From Heliocybe sulcata (lineage: Eukaryota; Basidiomycota; Agaricomycetes; Gloeophyllales; Gloeophyllaceae), in contig ML213515.1 in the NCBI GenBank assembly GCA_004369045.1, forward strand, positions 312,401 through 376,400: a stretch of 64,000 bases of DNA, given 5' to 3'. Below, in pieces: positions 1 to 9,482 of the stretch. The notes beneath the pieces are model-generated. The model was not told where the DNA came from. It made no database searches and worked only from the letters and a program-made list of their open reading frames with translations. The stretch's first letter is position 1. Each line of letters opens with the position of its first letter. The position numbers and the translations under genes were made by a program.

Positions 1-32
1 CAACAAGTGCAAAACAGAAAGTGGCCGCACCG

Positions 33-56
33 CGTGACACGTGACGTCACGTCACG
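33..56. promoter_or_regulatory. Palindrome with CRE-like TGACGTCA core
   Basis: A perfect 14-base palindrome (acgtgacgtcacgt, 39-52) sits in a GTGAC/GTCAC-rich stretch. TGACGTCA is the classic bZIP (ATF/CREB-type) site. It lies just before the first recognisable laccase codons, so it may be chance intronic sequence; function is inference only. Confidence 0.25.
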
Positions 57-67
57 GTGGCTGAAAG

Positions 68-1617
68 CGAAGGTGGCTGAAGGGGAGCCCTTACAGATAC
101 TCCTTCATCGTAAGCAGCTTGACTCTTCTGAAAAAATCCATGAGATATCTAACGCGCAGTATTCAGCTTGAGGCGAACCAGAAAGTGCAGAACTACTGTA
201 ACATACTTCACATCTCTTTGGTTACTCTTACCCATATCTGCACCAGGGATTCGCTCGCTTCCTAGCAGCGGTGACGATATGGGAAAGAACTCCGGCGGTG
301 TCAATGCCGCCATCCTCCGCTATGTCGGGGCCCCCAATACGGAGCCCACTACGGCACAGACGCCGAGCGTCATGCCACTGCAGGAAACCAACCTTCATGT
401 GAGTCCTTAGCTAGTGGCATGTTAACGACATAATCTGACGTCTGTCGCAGCCACTCGTGAATCCCGCTGCAGTAAGTGCTATGCCTGATAATACTGGTAT
501 AGACCCCTAAAGACTGTCATCTCAGCCTGGCGGGAAGTGTCAGGGCTGCGTTGACTATGCGCTGAACTTGGAGATTGACTTCATACATCATAATTTACCT
601 TGATCGGCTCAGACCCACAACATTGAAACATGCCATCAGAATCAAACAAACTTCGCCGTCAATAATGTCCCGTATACGAGCCCTCCAGTCCCCGTTCTTC
701 TCCAAATCCTAAGTGGTGCCCAGAATGCGAACGACCTTATGCCTGCCGGCAGCGTTCTTCCACTTCCAGGCAAGTTTGGCATGATGACTGTCACGCTTTG
801 CGATGAACGCTCACGCCCTGCTGATAGCTAATAAAGTTGTGGAGATCTCGTTTCCTATGGGCGCCGGGATGAGTGCCAGAGCTCCTGTACACGATCTCCC
901 CTCTTTGCGTCACATACATATCTGACTTGGGACTTGAAATTAGCACCCTATCCACTTGCACGGTGTACGTTCCCGGTACTCCTCACCCTCCTGATATATG
1001 TTTACCTGACCTCCTCTTGACTTCCAGCATACCTTCTCAGTTGTTCGAAGCGCTGGTAGCACTCAGTACAACTACGACAGCCCTGGTGTGCTAGCTTGAT
1101 TGAACGTTGCGAATTGTTCCTCTAACACAGCTGTGCTCGCCAGTGCGCCGCGATGTTGTGAACGTCGGCGGAAATGATCCAGTTAATACCGACAATGTTA
1201 CCATCCGGTTTGAGACGGACAATTCGGGGCCTTGGTTCCTCCACTGGTACGAGCTAGTTATCTTCCTCGCGGTCTATAAGCGCTGATAGCAATGCTCTTC
1301 TCGCAGTCACATTGACTGGCACTTGTCTGCGTACGTCGTTCTTGCCTTTTTTCCGGCCTCTGATCTCATTGGTGACCTAGTGGCTTTGGTGTTGTCATGG
1401 CTGAGGATGTACCGGATGTCAAGTCCACCGAGAAGAACATCCCAGGTGAAAGCAAACCCCTTGCTGCCGTATGGTTGCTGACGTTCGATCAGCCGCCTGG
1501 GACCAACTCTGTCCAGCAAGCATCAACAATGGAACCACACCTCTTACCAACACCCACAAGATGCGCAGAGTGCACCACGCCGCTCGCCATCTCCATCATG
1601 GTGTGCACTCTTTCTAG
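68..1617 (+). CDS. Laccase (multicopper oxidase), 3' part
   Basis: Secreted blue-copper phenol oxidase (lignin or pigment chemistry). Only the middle and C-terminal part lies in view; the gene runs off the left edge or is cut there. Joining exons across short introns gives a typical laccase series: [59 protein letters not shown], then the type 3/type 1 copper motif HPIHLHGH (split by an intron after HLHG), [43 protein letters not shown] and HCHIDWHL (also split by an intron), [13 protein letters not shown] and a short tail ending at 1615-1617. Both copper motifs are complete, so I read this as a gene and not a fossil. Two oddities: one intron seems to use a GC donor (about 773-835), and near 575-612 the frame after ALNLEID reaches a stop with no visible GT donor. 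The start is unknown. Confidence 0.8.
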
Positions 1618-1883
1618 ATATATCATCCTGATTCTTGTCGGGCTTCCTGTCGTTTCGGATCCAGCCAAGTCAGTCTTCGTGGTCGGCAGTCTTTCATTCC
1701 CTTTATTTTGCTTACTATCCTATCTGCTACTAATGACTCATACAGCCGCTCACTATTCGACTCATCAGCATATTTATACTATTACGAGTCCTGAGGTACG
1801 AAGGAAGAGTCTTTAGCGACATGGAGCCGAATGATGATGACTGTGAGAAGAATGATGCCGAGAAGTGGTGGGAATTAAAAATG

Positions 1884-2266
1884 TAGTCAAGACTACAAAA
1901 TATTGAAACCCCGCTTGTAGTCGAGACTACAATTCTGGATTTGTAGTGCCACATTTCAGTAATGTGTGCAGTGCTCACCCTCTGGTTGCCATAGCAATCC
2001 CACCTTCCAAATATATCATGCACATTACATTCTCCACCTCTCCAAATATTTTCGTGATTTTACGGTAGATTCTGAGCCTGCAGTGAGCGTCACAACAAAC
2101 TGGAGACTACAAATCATGTTCTTACCTGTTGCTTATCGTGAGAGAGGATTGTCGGAGTTTCAACCACAGGATTTCCGCGCCGGTTGGGAATCCTGGCTTC
2201 TCATTGGCTGGTGGCTTGTAATGGAGCGCTACTTACTACTGACTACAAAATTTTGTAGTTGGACTA
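1884..2266. mobile_element. MITE-like element with TAGTC...GACTA ends
   Basis: A roughly 383-bp AT-rich stretch begins TAGTCAAGACTACAAAATAT and ends ATTTTGTAGTTGGACTA; the two ends are imperfect inverted repeats of about 25 bp. Further GTAGTC/GACTACA palindromes lie just inside the left end (1917-1933). There is no open frame of note and no recognisable transposase, as expected for a non-autonomous DNA element. Target-site duplication is not clear. Related GACTACA motifs occur at 6023-6043 and 14300-14320. Confidence 0.4.
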
Positions 2267-2279
2267 TGATAGATTCTGG

Positions 2280-3330
2280 TTAAGGCAACTATGACGGACA
2301 TGCAGCTCGAGAATTGAAACTTTTGAACATGCAAGTGCGTCATAGCCCTGCACTCTGACGTAATCAGCATGATGTAAACTTGTGCTGCCTTCAAATACAG
2401 CAATAAAATATGGGACAAAATCACAAAAAATCAGCAAATATTCTAGAGAGTGGAGGCAGTGCTATCAGTGCTATTAATAACATGCTGCTATGAATCAAGT
2501 CATGTATGAAGGCATTTTACCATTGAAATCAATTCAAAAATACACAAAAATTTGGGATAATCAGCAGCACCCAGCCACCTGAAATCCACACTTATGCAAG
2601 CACAAAAGATAGCTTCCAGCAGCATAAATTAAGTGGCAAAATGCACAAAAAAATCAAGAGCTGTTGGACATACCTAGATTTCTGCTTATATAACCACATG
2701 GGCAATGCCATATGACTTTCAGTAGTGTGAATAAACTAGCAATGTATATGCAGTCCCAGTAAGAATCTGGGGGGTGCAATTCCAAGTTCATATTTTGGAC
2801 CTTATCCTCAAACTTGCATAAACAAGCATGTGCCTCCACATGCCTATGTTCTTCTACATCTGTTTCTGCTTATCAACTAACTTCTCTTTTCCCCTTAGTA
2901 TCTAGGTAGTATGTGGTGTTGTGCTTTTGATCTTCTTGTAGATAGTGCCTCTGTCAATGTGTATAGATAATATTTAGTAGATACTTAAGGTACATTATTG
3001 TGTCTCCATGAATGCACTGCCTTTACTGCTGTGCATCCATATTTAAGTGGAATGCACCTAAGTACTTACCTCAGGAAGTTCCAAACTCAGGACTCGTACC
3101 ATGCCATGCATAGCAGTGGCCCACTTCCACAAGTTTATTCTGCCCTCATTAGTCTCGCATGTAGCACTAGCGTCCACACCATAGATATAGACACCTAGAA
3201 GCATAGATGTTATTCACCCGTGCCAATGCATGCTGTACTGCCGTTCACTCCAGGTTCTAATGCCAATATTGTCTGCCATATGCCAGTCCAATACAATATT
3301 CAGAACTTCCCCGATACACAAGTATACGAC
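2280..3330. other. AT-rich intergenic DNA without recognisable genes
   Basis: This stretch is clearly richer in A and T than the rest of the window and contains many AAAATC/CACAAAAA runs. The open frames are short and unlike known proteins. It could be old repeat DNA continuing from the element to its left; I see no gene. Confidence 0.5.
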
Positions 3331-3852
3331 TTGTTGCTAGAGCTCTTTTGACTGTGCTCGTTCCCTCGATTCCGGGCATTTGTATATGGTCAGGTATGGT
3401 CCCGCAATTGTATGAGTAACACAGCTTCCGGTAGGGCATCTCGTGTACAATATTGCCACCGCTTTGCGGCACGCTGATCAGAACACAGCCACCTCACGGA
3501 AGGGTCTTCAGCTTCATCGTCCGCTGGCGACACACTCCGTCAGTCTATCTACGCTCAAGCTTAGCTCCCTCTGCGAAAGCGCAACATATGCATACGAGAG
3601 ATGGTCCGAAGAGTAGCGGTGAGACGTGGCCAAAGACACAGCGCTATGTTGCAAACCACCAGGATACCAGGCCCGGATTCCCAGGAGCGGGATGTCCTGG
3701 CCGTCATGTTATTAATCAGACTGGCTTTTCTTCCGCTACGCGCCTGTGCTGCCTAGCACTGCCTGGCCAATGGTAACAACGTAATCCTCGGCCAGACCTC
3801 ATGATCGCATTAATCCGGTCGCAGAAGGCCACGCACGGCCGTCTCCCTGGAG

Positions 3853-3859
3853 TATATAA
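3853..3859 (+). promoter_or_regulatory. TATA box of secreted-protein gene copy 1
   Basis: TATATAA lies 106 bp before the ATG. The same box with almost the same spacing is kept in the duplicate at 6817-6823, which supports a real core promoter. Confidence 0.7.
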
Positions 3860-3958
3860 GGGCGAACCCACTGGGGCTTGACCAACATCCTGCACAACCT
3901 CATTTCACGCCTTTCAAGCCTTTCATAAACCTCCTCTTTTCCTCCACCACACTCCACA

Positions 3959-4526
3959 ATGAAGTTCTTTGCCGCCGCCGCTGCCATCTCCTCCCTTGCC
4001 GCCTTCGTCGCAGCAGCCCCCGCCGCTTCATGCCCCGAGGCCACGAGGTATGGTGTTGCCACTGTATCGCCGACGACTGTTGCTGCTGGTGACGTGAGTA
4101 CTCCCAATCTTTGATAACAGCCGGCGCTCAGACTGACCTTCGTGCCGCGTAGACCGTCACGATTAAGGCAGACTTCACCTGTGCAGTTCAACACTTCAAC
4201 CACGTCCCCATGTACACCGACTATATCCTCAAGGTGCCCGTAAACAACAACGGTTACGAGCTCCCTTACGTCTTGGCCCACCACGACCTTGCTCCGGGCA
4301 CCCTTAATGAGGAATTCAGCGTTCAGGCAAGCGATTTACTATGTGCTGCCCTTGTCACGCTCTGACTCTCGGTCTCTGGCAGATTCCCCATGGCTACTTC
4401 TGGAATGCCAGCTATGACATCGCAATGCAGATGACCTTTCCCCAGAACGGCACTGATGGCAGCCCGTACTACACTTATGGCGGTGTTTACCTGCCCGTTG
4501 ACATCACTACGGTCAACGTTTCGTAA
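3959..4526 (+). CDS. Small secreted protein, copy 1
   Basis: Exons 3959-4093, 4153-4326 and 4383-4526 join to a protein of about 150 residues. Residues 1-20 form a clean signal peptide (MKFFAAAAAISSLAAFVAAA), with a likely cut after APA. The mature part (starting SCPEATRYGV) is rich in Tyr, Asn, Val and Thr, has two cysteines (SCPEA and FTCAV), one NAS and one NGT sequon, and alternates like a beta-sandwich. I do not know a named domain for it; it resembles uncharacterised secreted proteins of agaricomycetes. Intron 1 is GT-AG; intron 2 starts GCAAGC, a GC-AG intron that is also kept in copy 2. A paralogue lies 3 kb to the right on the same strand. Confidence 0.85.
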
Positions 4527-5078
4527 AGTACATCTGCAAGACGTTCGACTCCTCGTGTTTTACTTTGGCAGGATTCTTAGGACTTTATGATTTGCGACAC
4601 TCTTTGGACCCACTATTAGTTATCATAGCATAATGTCCTTACGCTCTGACTTAATATGATTTGCTACGTCCCGCAGTTAAGAGCTCAGGGCCGTCTCCGT
4701 ACTATATGTTCCGCTGCGACGATACTCGGATAACTGGCTGAGTAGAAAGACGCTGAAAGACCCAACATATAATGCGGATAATCTAGCTACATCATTTCAT
4801 GCGAAGCTGAGGTGAAGTTATGGAGGCTTACAATCATCCTCCCAGTAAAAGCGAGCCAATGTATGATAGCACGAAGCCTGCGGCAAACACAATCGCACGG
4901 ATGATGCATGGTTGTAGGAGTCGGCGGGTATTGGAAGTCTGGAAACGAACGCTTGCCTCCGATGCATAGCAAGAGCTAGGACGACCGGACGTCGATAACA
5001 TGTGTGCGCGAGAATCCATCACGATACGCATTTTGGACGGGCAACGCTTGCCGCTCACAAGACCAGCTACCTAAACGT
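4527..5078. other. Intergenic, end of duplicated block
   Basis: Up to about 4735 this is the 3' flank of the secreted-protein gene and matches the flank of copy 2. From 4736 to 5078 I see no gene; it is the 3' side of the COQ9 gene on the opposite strand. Confidence 0.5.
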
Positions 5079-5918
5079 TCAGAAGATCCCAGAGCTGCGA
5101 ATTATCCCAGCCCAGCTGCGCCCAATATAATTTGCGTAGGTTGCGGCGTCGTCAACCGTTGACTTGGTTGCTGACGAGACGTCGAGGAGGTGATCGAGGA
5201 AGGCGGGGGCAGTATGCGGGGAGGTCAACTGATGAAGCTCTGCATACACGTTGAAACCACAAGCCATCCGACAATGGAATCTAGGACGTACCTGCAGCGG
5301 AATAGATGGCAGTTAACGAGCCGCGGCGGGCGTACCACGCCGTCTACAAATATTCAGGTCCCAGATTGCGTAAGAAAAACAGGAAAAGCTTACACCGATC
5401 GTTGTATCCCCAGCGATCCGACACGCCTCATCCGCGACTGCGAACGCGTGTTTCAGACCCGGTCTCGGGTCCAACGGGGGAAGGCCATACCGCGGCGACG
5501 CAAGCAACGCGAACGCCTGTACCAACCTTAGCTGGCGCCTTTACGGGCCATATATCAAAGCCTACCTCAGGCAGATGCTTTAGTACAGGCGTGTTCGCAT
5601 CCAACCGCGCTCTCAAAGTCTCCTTCACCGTAGGCTTCTCCCTCCCAGTCCCACTAACCCTCTTCCCCATCTCCACCCTCTTATCCTCGAGCCACCCTTC
5701 TACGAGGGTCCTCCGCGCATCGTCACCCTCGCCGAATAGCGCATTAATAGCGCTATCCGACAAAGGTTGAGGGTGGGGGTTGGGGAGGTGGAGGACCGAG
5801 AGGGAGAGCGCCGAGCGGGTGAAGCCGTGTATGGGGATGAGGAGGAAGGTATGTTTAAGAATTGGGCCTGCAGGACTAGCTGGAAATGTGGGTAAGCTGA
5901 GGGAGGAGGGAAGCTAGC
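5079..5918 (-). CDS. COQ9: Ubiquinone biosynthesis protein COQ9, 5' end unclear
   Basis: COQ9 is a mitochondrial lipid-binding protein that supports COQ7 in ubiquinone synthesis. Reading right to left: IPIHGFTRSALSLSVLHLP, SDSAINALFGEGDDARRTL, VEGWLEDKR, TVKETLRARLDANTPVLKHLPE, intron, AFALLASPRYGLPPLDPRP, LKHAFAVADEACRIAGDTTIG, intron, TAWYARRGSLTAIYSAA, intron, ELHQLTSPHTAPAFLDHLL, TYANYIGRSWAGIIRSSGIF, stop. This covers the whole conserved family region, with the GD.....WY.RR and SWAG parts expected near the C terminus. The in-frame sequence upstream reaches a stop near 5918 without an ATG, and no presequence is visible. Either a first exon was missed or the 5' end was lost where a copied fragment of the eIF3j tail begins (about 6010). 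Confidence 0.8.
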
Positions 5919-6014
5919 GGTAAGGACCTCATTGTTGTGTGAGCTTCGCATGTAGTGGGGTTGAATTTGGGTTGAATTGATCATTTGGACGCTATGATCG
6001 GATAGGTTCTCACG

Positions 6015-6213
6015 ATCACAAAGTTTATAAGTTGGACTACAGATCGACTACAAATTGTCTTGAACCCGCGTAAGACCAGGCTCGGAAGCGGAATTGAATG
6101 GATTCAGAGAATTTCCGACAACTGGCCAAAGGATGAGATACACGTCGCATAAAATCGTCAGCCCAGAAATCATTCATACGCGACGCTTGTCTCCAACCTC
6201 CTCAAATATCAGT
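6015..6213. repeat. Copied 3' tail of the eIF3j gene
   Basis: This matches 14292-14560, the last exon, last intron end and downstream DNA of the eIF3j gene: gactacaga(t)..gactacaaat, then cgtaagaccag, gagaatt/gagaaat, ggatgagataca and the last coding exon. In the copy the exon has a short internal deletion and its stop codon reads as a sense codon; about 80 bp of the downstream flank is missing. It lies between the 5' side of COQ9 and the second secreted-protein block. Confidence 0.65.
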
Positions 6214-6816
6214 GTACGAGATATTAATAGAGCTCTTTTGACCGTATATCCGTATATACAGTGCTCATTCCCTGGGTGCGGGCAGTTACATATGGTCCGG
6301 CAATAATATGAGAGCAACGCAGCTTCCAACAGGGCATCAGGAAGCCGTCAGGCCATCTCGGATAAGTCGTGGTGGCCAGTCTAAACATAGTCACCTCATG
6401 GACACAGCCACCTCATGGAAGGATCTTCTATCCGCTATTATAGGATGCCCTGCCCGATCGACCTCCGTCGGCTTATTTACCCTTGGCTCCCTCTGCGAAG
6501 GCGGAACAGAGTAAAGAGAGCCGCGTTATAGCGGCGAAAATGTGGCTAAAGACACAGTACTTGCTACGTTGCAACCACCAGGAGGCCGAGGCTGTCCGCA
6601 ATCGCGAAGCAATGGCATACACACCCTAGGCGGCTCGAAACGCGGGATTTCCTGGCCGTCATGCTCTCTTCCGTTATTCCAACTGTTTCTTCTTCCGCTA
6701 CGAGCCGGTGCTGGTTGATCAATTGTGATAACATATTGTTCGGCCCAAGTTCGGCCAGACCTCATGATCACAGTTTAGCACTCTGGCAAAGGCCATGCAT
6801 GGCCGTCTCCCTGGAG

Positions 6817-6823
6817 TATATAA
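6817..6823 (+). promoter_or_regulatory. TATA box of secreted-protein gene copy 2
   Basis: TATATAA 104 bp before the ATG, in the conserved context ctccctggagtatataaggg also seen in copy 1. Confidence 0.7.
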
Positions 6824-6920
6824 GGGAGACCCGGCGAGGCTTTATCAACATCATCCCATCTTCGTTCTACGCCTTTCAAGCCTTTCGTAAACCTCCTCCT
6901 GTTCTCCACCACACGCCACA

Positions 6921-7488
6921 ATGAAGTTCTTTGCCGCCGCCGCTGCCATCTCCTCCCTTGCCGCCCTCGTCGCAGCAGCCCCCGCCGCTTCATGCCCCGA
7001 GGCCACAAGATATGGTGTCGTCACTGTATCGCCCACGACTGTTGCTGCTGGTGACGTGAGTACCGCAAAATGTTGATGACACCCGGCGCTCAGACTAACC
7101 TTCGTGCCACGTAGACCGTCACGATTAAGGCGGACTTCACCTGTGCAGTTCAGCAGTTCAACCACGTCCCCACGTACACCGACTATGTCCTCAAGGTGCC
7201 CGTAAACAACAACGGTTACGAGCTCCCTTACGTCCTGGCTCACCACGAGCCTGCTGCGGGTACCCTCAATGAGGAATTCACCGTCCAGGCAAGCTATTTA
7301 CTATGTGCTGCCCTTGTCACGCTCTGACCTTTGGCTACTGACAGATTCCTCATGCCTACTACTGGAATGCCAGCTATGACATCGCACTCCAGATGACCTT
7401 CGCCCAGGACGGCACTGATGGCAGCCAGTACTACACTTATGGCGGTGTTTATGCACCCGTTCAAATCACTACGGTCAACGCGTCTTAG
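6921..7488 (+). CDS. Small secreted protein, copy 2
   Basis: Exons 6921-7055, 7115-7288 and 7345-7488 give a protein of about 150 residues, nearly identical to the one at 3959-4526: same signal peptide (one F-to-L change), same two cysteines and the same intron positions including the GC-AG second intron. Differences cluster in the mature part (for example VQHF to VQQF, PHGYFW to PHAYYW, LPVD to APVQ) and are mostly conservative, which points to a working paralogue. Function unknown; secretion is predicted from the signal peptide. Confidence 0.85.
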
Positions 7489-7701
7489 AGTGCATTTGCG
7501 AGGCGTTCAACTTCTCGTGGTTTACTTTGGCAGGATTCCTCATAGAACTTTATGATCTGCGACACTCCTTGATTTCACCATTAGTTCCCATAGCATAATG
7601 TTCCTACGTTTTGACTTAATATGATTTCCCATGCCCCACATCACCCGAGCGGCAAGGACAATCTCCGTGAGTACTACATACTCTACTGCGACGCTACTCG
7701 G

Positions 7702-9081
7702 ATCTTGCCCGTCTTCGATGCCATCTACAACTCCCCGCACTTTACCTTCATCCTCCCCCGCCACGAACAAGGCGCTGGGCACATGGCCGAGGGCTACGCC
7801 CACGTCACAGGCAAGCCCGGCATCGTCCTCGTCACCTCAGGTCCTGGTGCCACAAATGTTGTTACGGCTATGCAAGATGCCATGTCCGACGGTGTCCCTC
7901 TCATCGTTTTCTGCTGTCAGGTCGCGACCTCGGCCATTGGATCCGACGCCTTCCAGGAGGCGGACATTGTCGGCATCTCGAGGAGCTGCACAAAATGGAA
8001 CGTAATGGTGAAGGACATCGCTGAGCTCCCAAGGAGGATCGACGAGGCGTTCAAGATCGCCACCTCAGGTCGCCCAGGCGCCCAGGGCCCGTCCTGGTCG
8101 ATCTTCCGAAGGACGTCACGGCAGGTATCATCCGTACGCCTCTGCCCTACCGGATCACCACGCCGGGCATGAACCTCGGTCTCCCTGCGAACCCTCTGCA
8201 GCCCGATGCACTCGCGCCAGACCACGAGCTCATCCGCCAGGCCGCGCGGTTTGATGACCGTGTGACGGGCAAGGTAGATACTTTCGCGCCTGCTGCCCGC
8301 GCTGCGAGTCTGGAACGCCGAGGAGGGATTATCCATTTTGAGATCCAACCCAAGAACATAAACAAGGTTGTCGAGACGCAGATCCCCATCTTAGGCGACG
8401 TCGTGTCACATCTTGTGACACTGGTCCCGATGATCAAGCGCGATACGCGAGAGGGCTGGTTAAGGGAAATCAAGGAGTGGAAGGAGGCCTAGTGCGTGTC
8501 TTTGCCTGTTAACTTGCTCAAATGGGAGGCTAATGAGCTCTGGGTGTGTGAAGACAATGGGCTTCGGTTGCCCGCGGCGATTGGGGCGAAGGTGGCTGCT
8601 CCAGAGAAGATTGTGATTGATATTGATGGGGACGCGTCGTTTAGTATGACAGCTATGGAGCTGGCTACTGCGTCTGCGTCTGGGGTGGGTGTGAAGGTTA
8701 TCGTGTTGAATAATGAATTCCAGGGGATGGTTCTGCAGTGGCAAGGTTGGCTTTGACTGTACTGTCTTCTGGTATTTCCTTGCTAATGATGCCCCCCCAG
8801 ACCTCTTCTACGATGCACGCTACTCCCATACACGGATGGTCAATCCCGACTTCATCGCCCTCGCCAAGTCGATGCGGGTGCACGCAATCAAGTGCACTTC
8901 AGCCGCCGAGCTCCCAGCAAAAATGAAGGAGTTGTTGGAGTACGACAACAGCAAGCCGGTGCTGATGGAGTGCGTGGTGGAGACGAACGAACATGTGTTC
9001 CCGATGGTGCCCGCAGGGAAGGCGCTGCACCAGCAGTTGTTGCATCCGAGCTTGGGAAACAGCTCTAAGTCTTCGTTGTAA
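7702..9081 (+). pseudogene. Acetolactate synthase (ILV2-like) pseudogene
   Basis: The ILV2 enzyme joins pyruvate units in valine, leucine and isoleucine synthesis with thiamine diphosphate. Clear family blocks are present: [33 protein letters not shown] (with the catalytic Glu), [107 protein letters not shown]-intron-DLFYDARYSHTRMVNPDF and NEHVFPMVPAGKALH. But the N-terminal quarter (targeting peptide and the GYPGG region) is absent, cut at the duplication breakpoint; a short tandem duplication near 8075-8092 shifts the frame; a stop follows EWKEA at about 8490; and some 70-80 residues, including the QHQMWAAQ cofactor region, are missing before LPAAIG. A true ILV2 should exist elsewhere. Confidence 0.85.
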
Positions 9082-9482
9082 AGCCTATGAAGACGTGAGG
9101 TAGGACGGTATTCAAAAGACGCCCAGGCGTCGATTTCTTTTGGTTATAACACAAATTATCTCCTTTTGCATTCCCTGTCATCACTGCATTTTTACACTGC
9201 TGAATCAAAGTATCCCGATGTATTTTGTCTTTTTCCGCCTCTTCCTGCTTTTAGGATATGTATTAATATTGTATATCGTTCATTTTAGGTTGCACAAGTA
9301 GCACGAATCAACACGGCTCGCTAGTTAAGCAGTCTATATCAACGCAACCAAGTCAGTCAGGCCTTTGTAGGTTCGTAATGTATTCAAAGGGGAGATGGCA
9401 CGGCCAGACCGTACACTAATGATTACAGCATGAGTAACGATACAAACTTCAAGCGCACGTCAATTTGTTTAATCCTCGGGCC
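9082..9482. other. Intergenic between two pseudogenes
   Basis: No gene seen. It holds the old 3' flank of the acetolactate synthase copy and the 3' flank of the oxidoreductase pseudogene on the other strand; the two face each other. Confidence 0.5.

Larger units (their letters stand above)
3335..4735. repeat. Segmental duplication, copy 1
   Basis: About 1.4 kb that recurs at 6225-7705. Shared landmarks in order: GAGCTCTTTTGAC, the cagcttcc...agggcatc stretch, ggctccctctgcgaa-like promoter DNA, the TATA box, the complete secreted-protein gene with both introns, its 3' region (catagcataatgt...gacttaatatgattt) and finally a shared gcgacg.tactcggat. Copies are diverged in non-coding parts but very close in exons. 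Confidence 0.8.
6225..7705. repeat. Segmental duplication, copy 2
   Basis: Second copy of the block at 3335-4735, same strand. Its right end (gcgacgctactcggat) runs straight into an acetolactate synthase reading frame at about 7702, so this end is a breakpoint inside a former gene. Confidence 0.8.

Noticed and set aside
900-1030. Laccase copper motif HLHGH seemed lost, suggesting a pseudogene
   Set aside because: Joining the exon that starts at cac cct atc cac to the one starting cat acc ttc across a GT-AG intron restores HPIHLHGH; HCHIDWHL is likewise split by an intron.
2280-3330. AT-rich stretch as a retroelement end or centromere-like DNA
   Set aside because: No coding remnant, no matching second end and too short; base composition alone is not enough.
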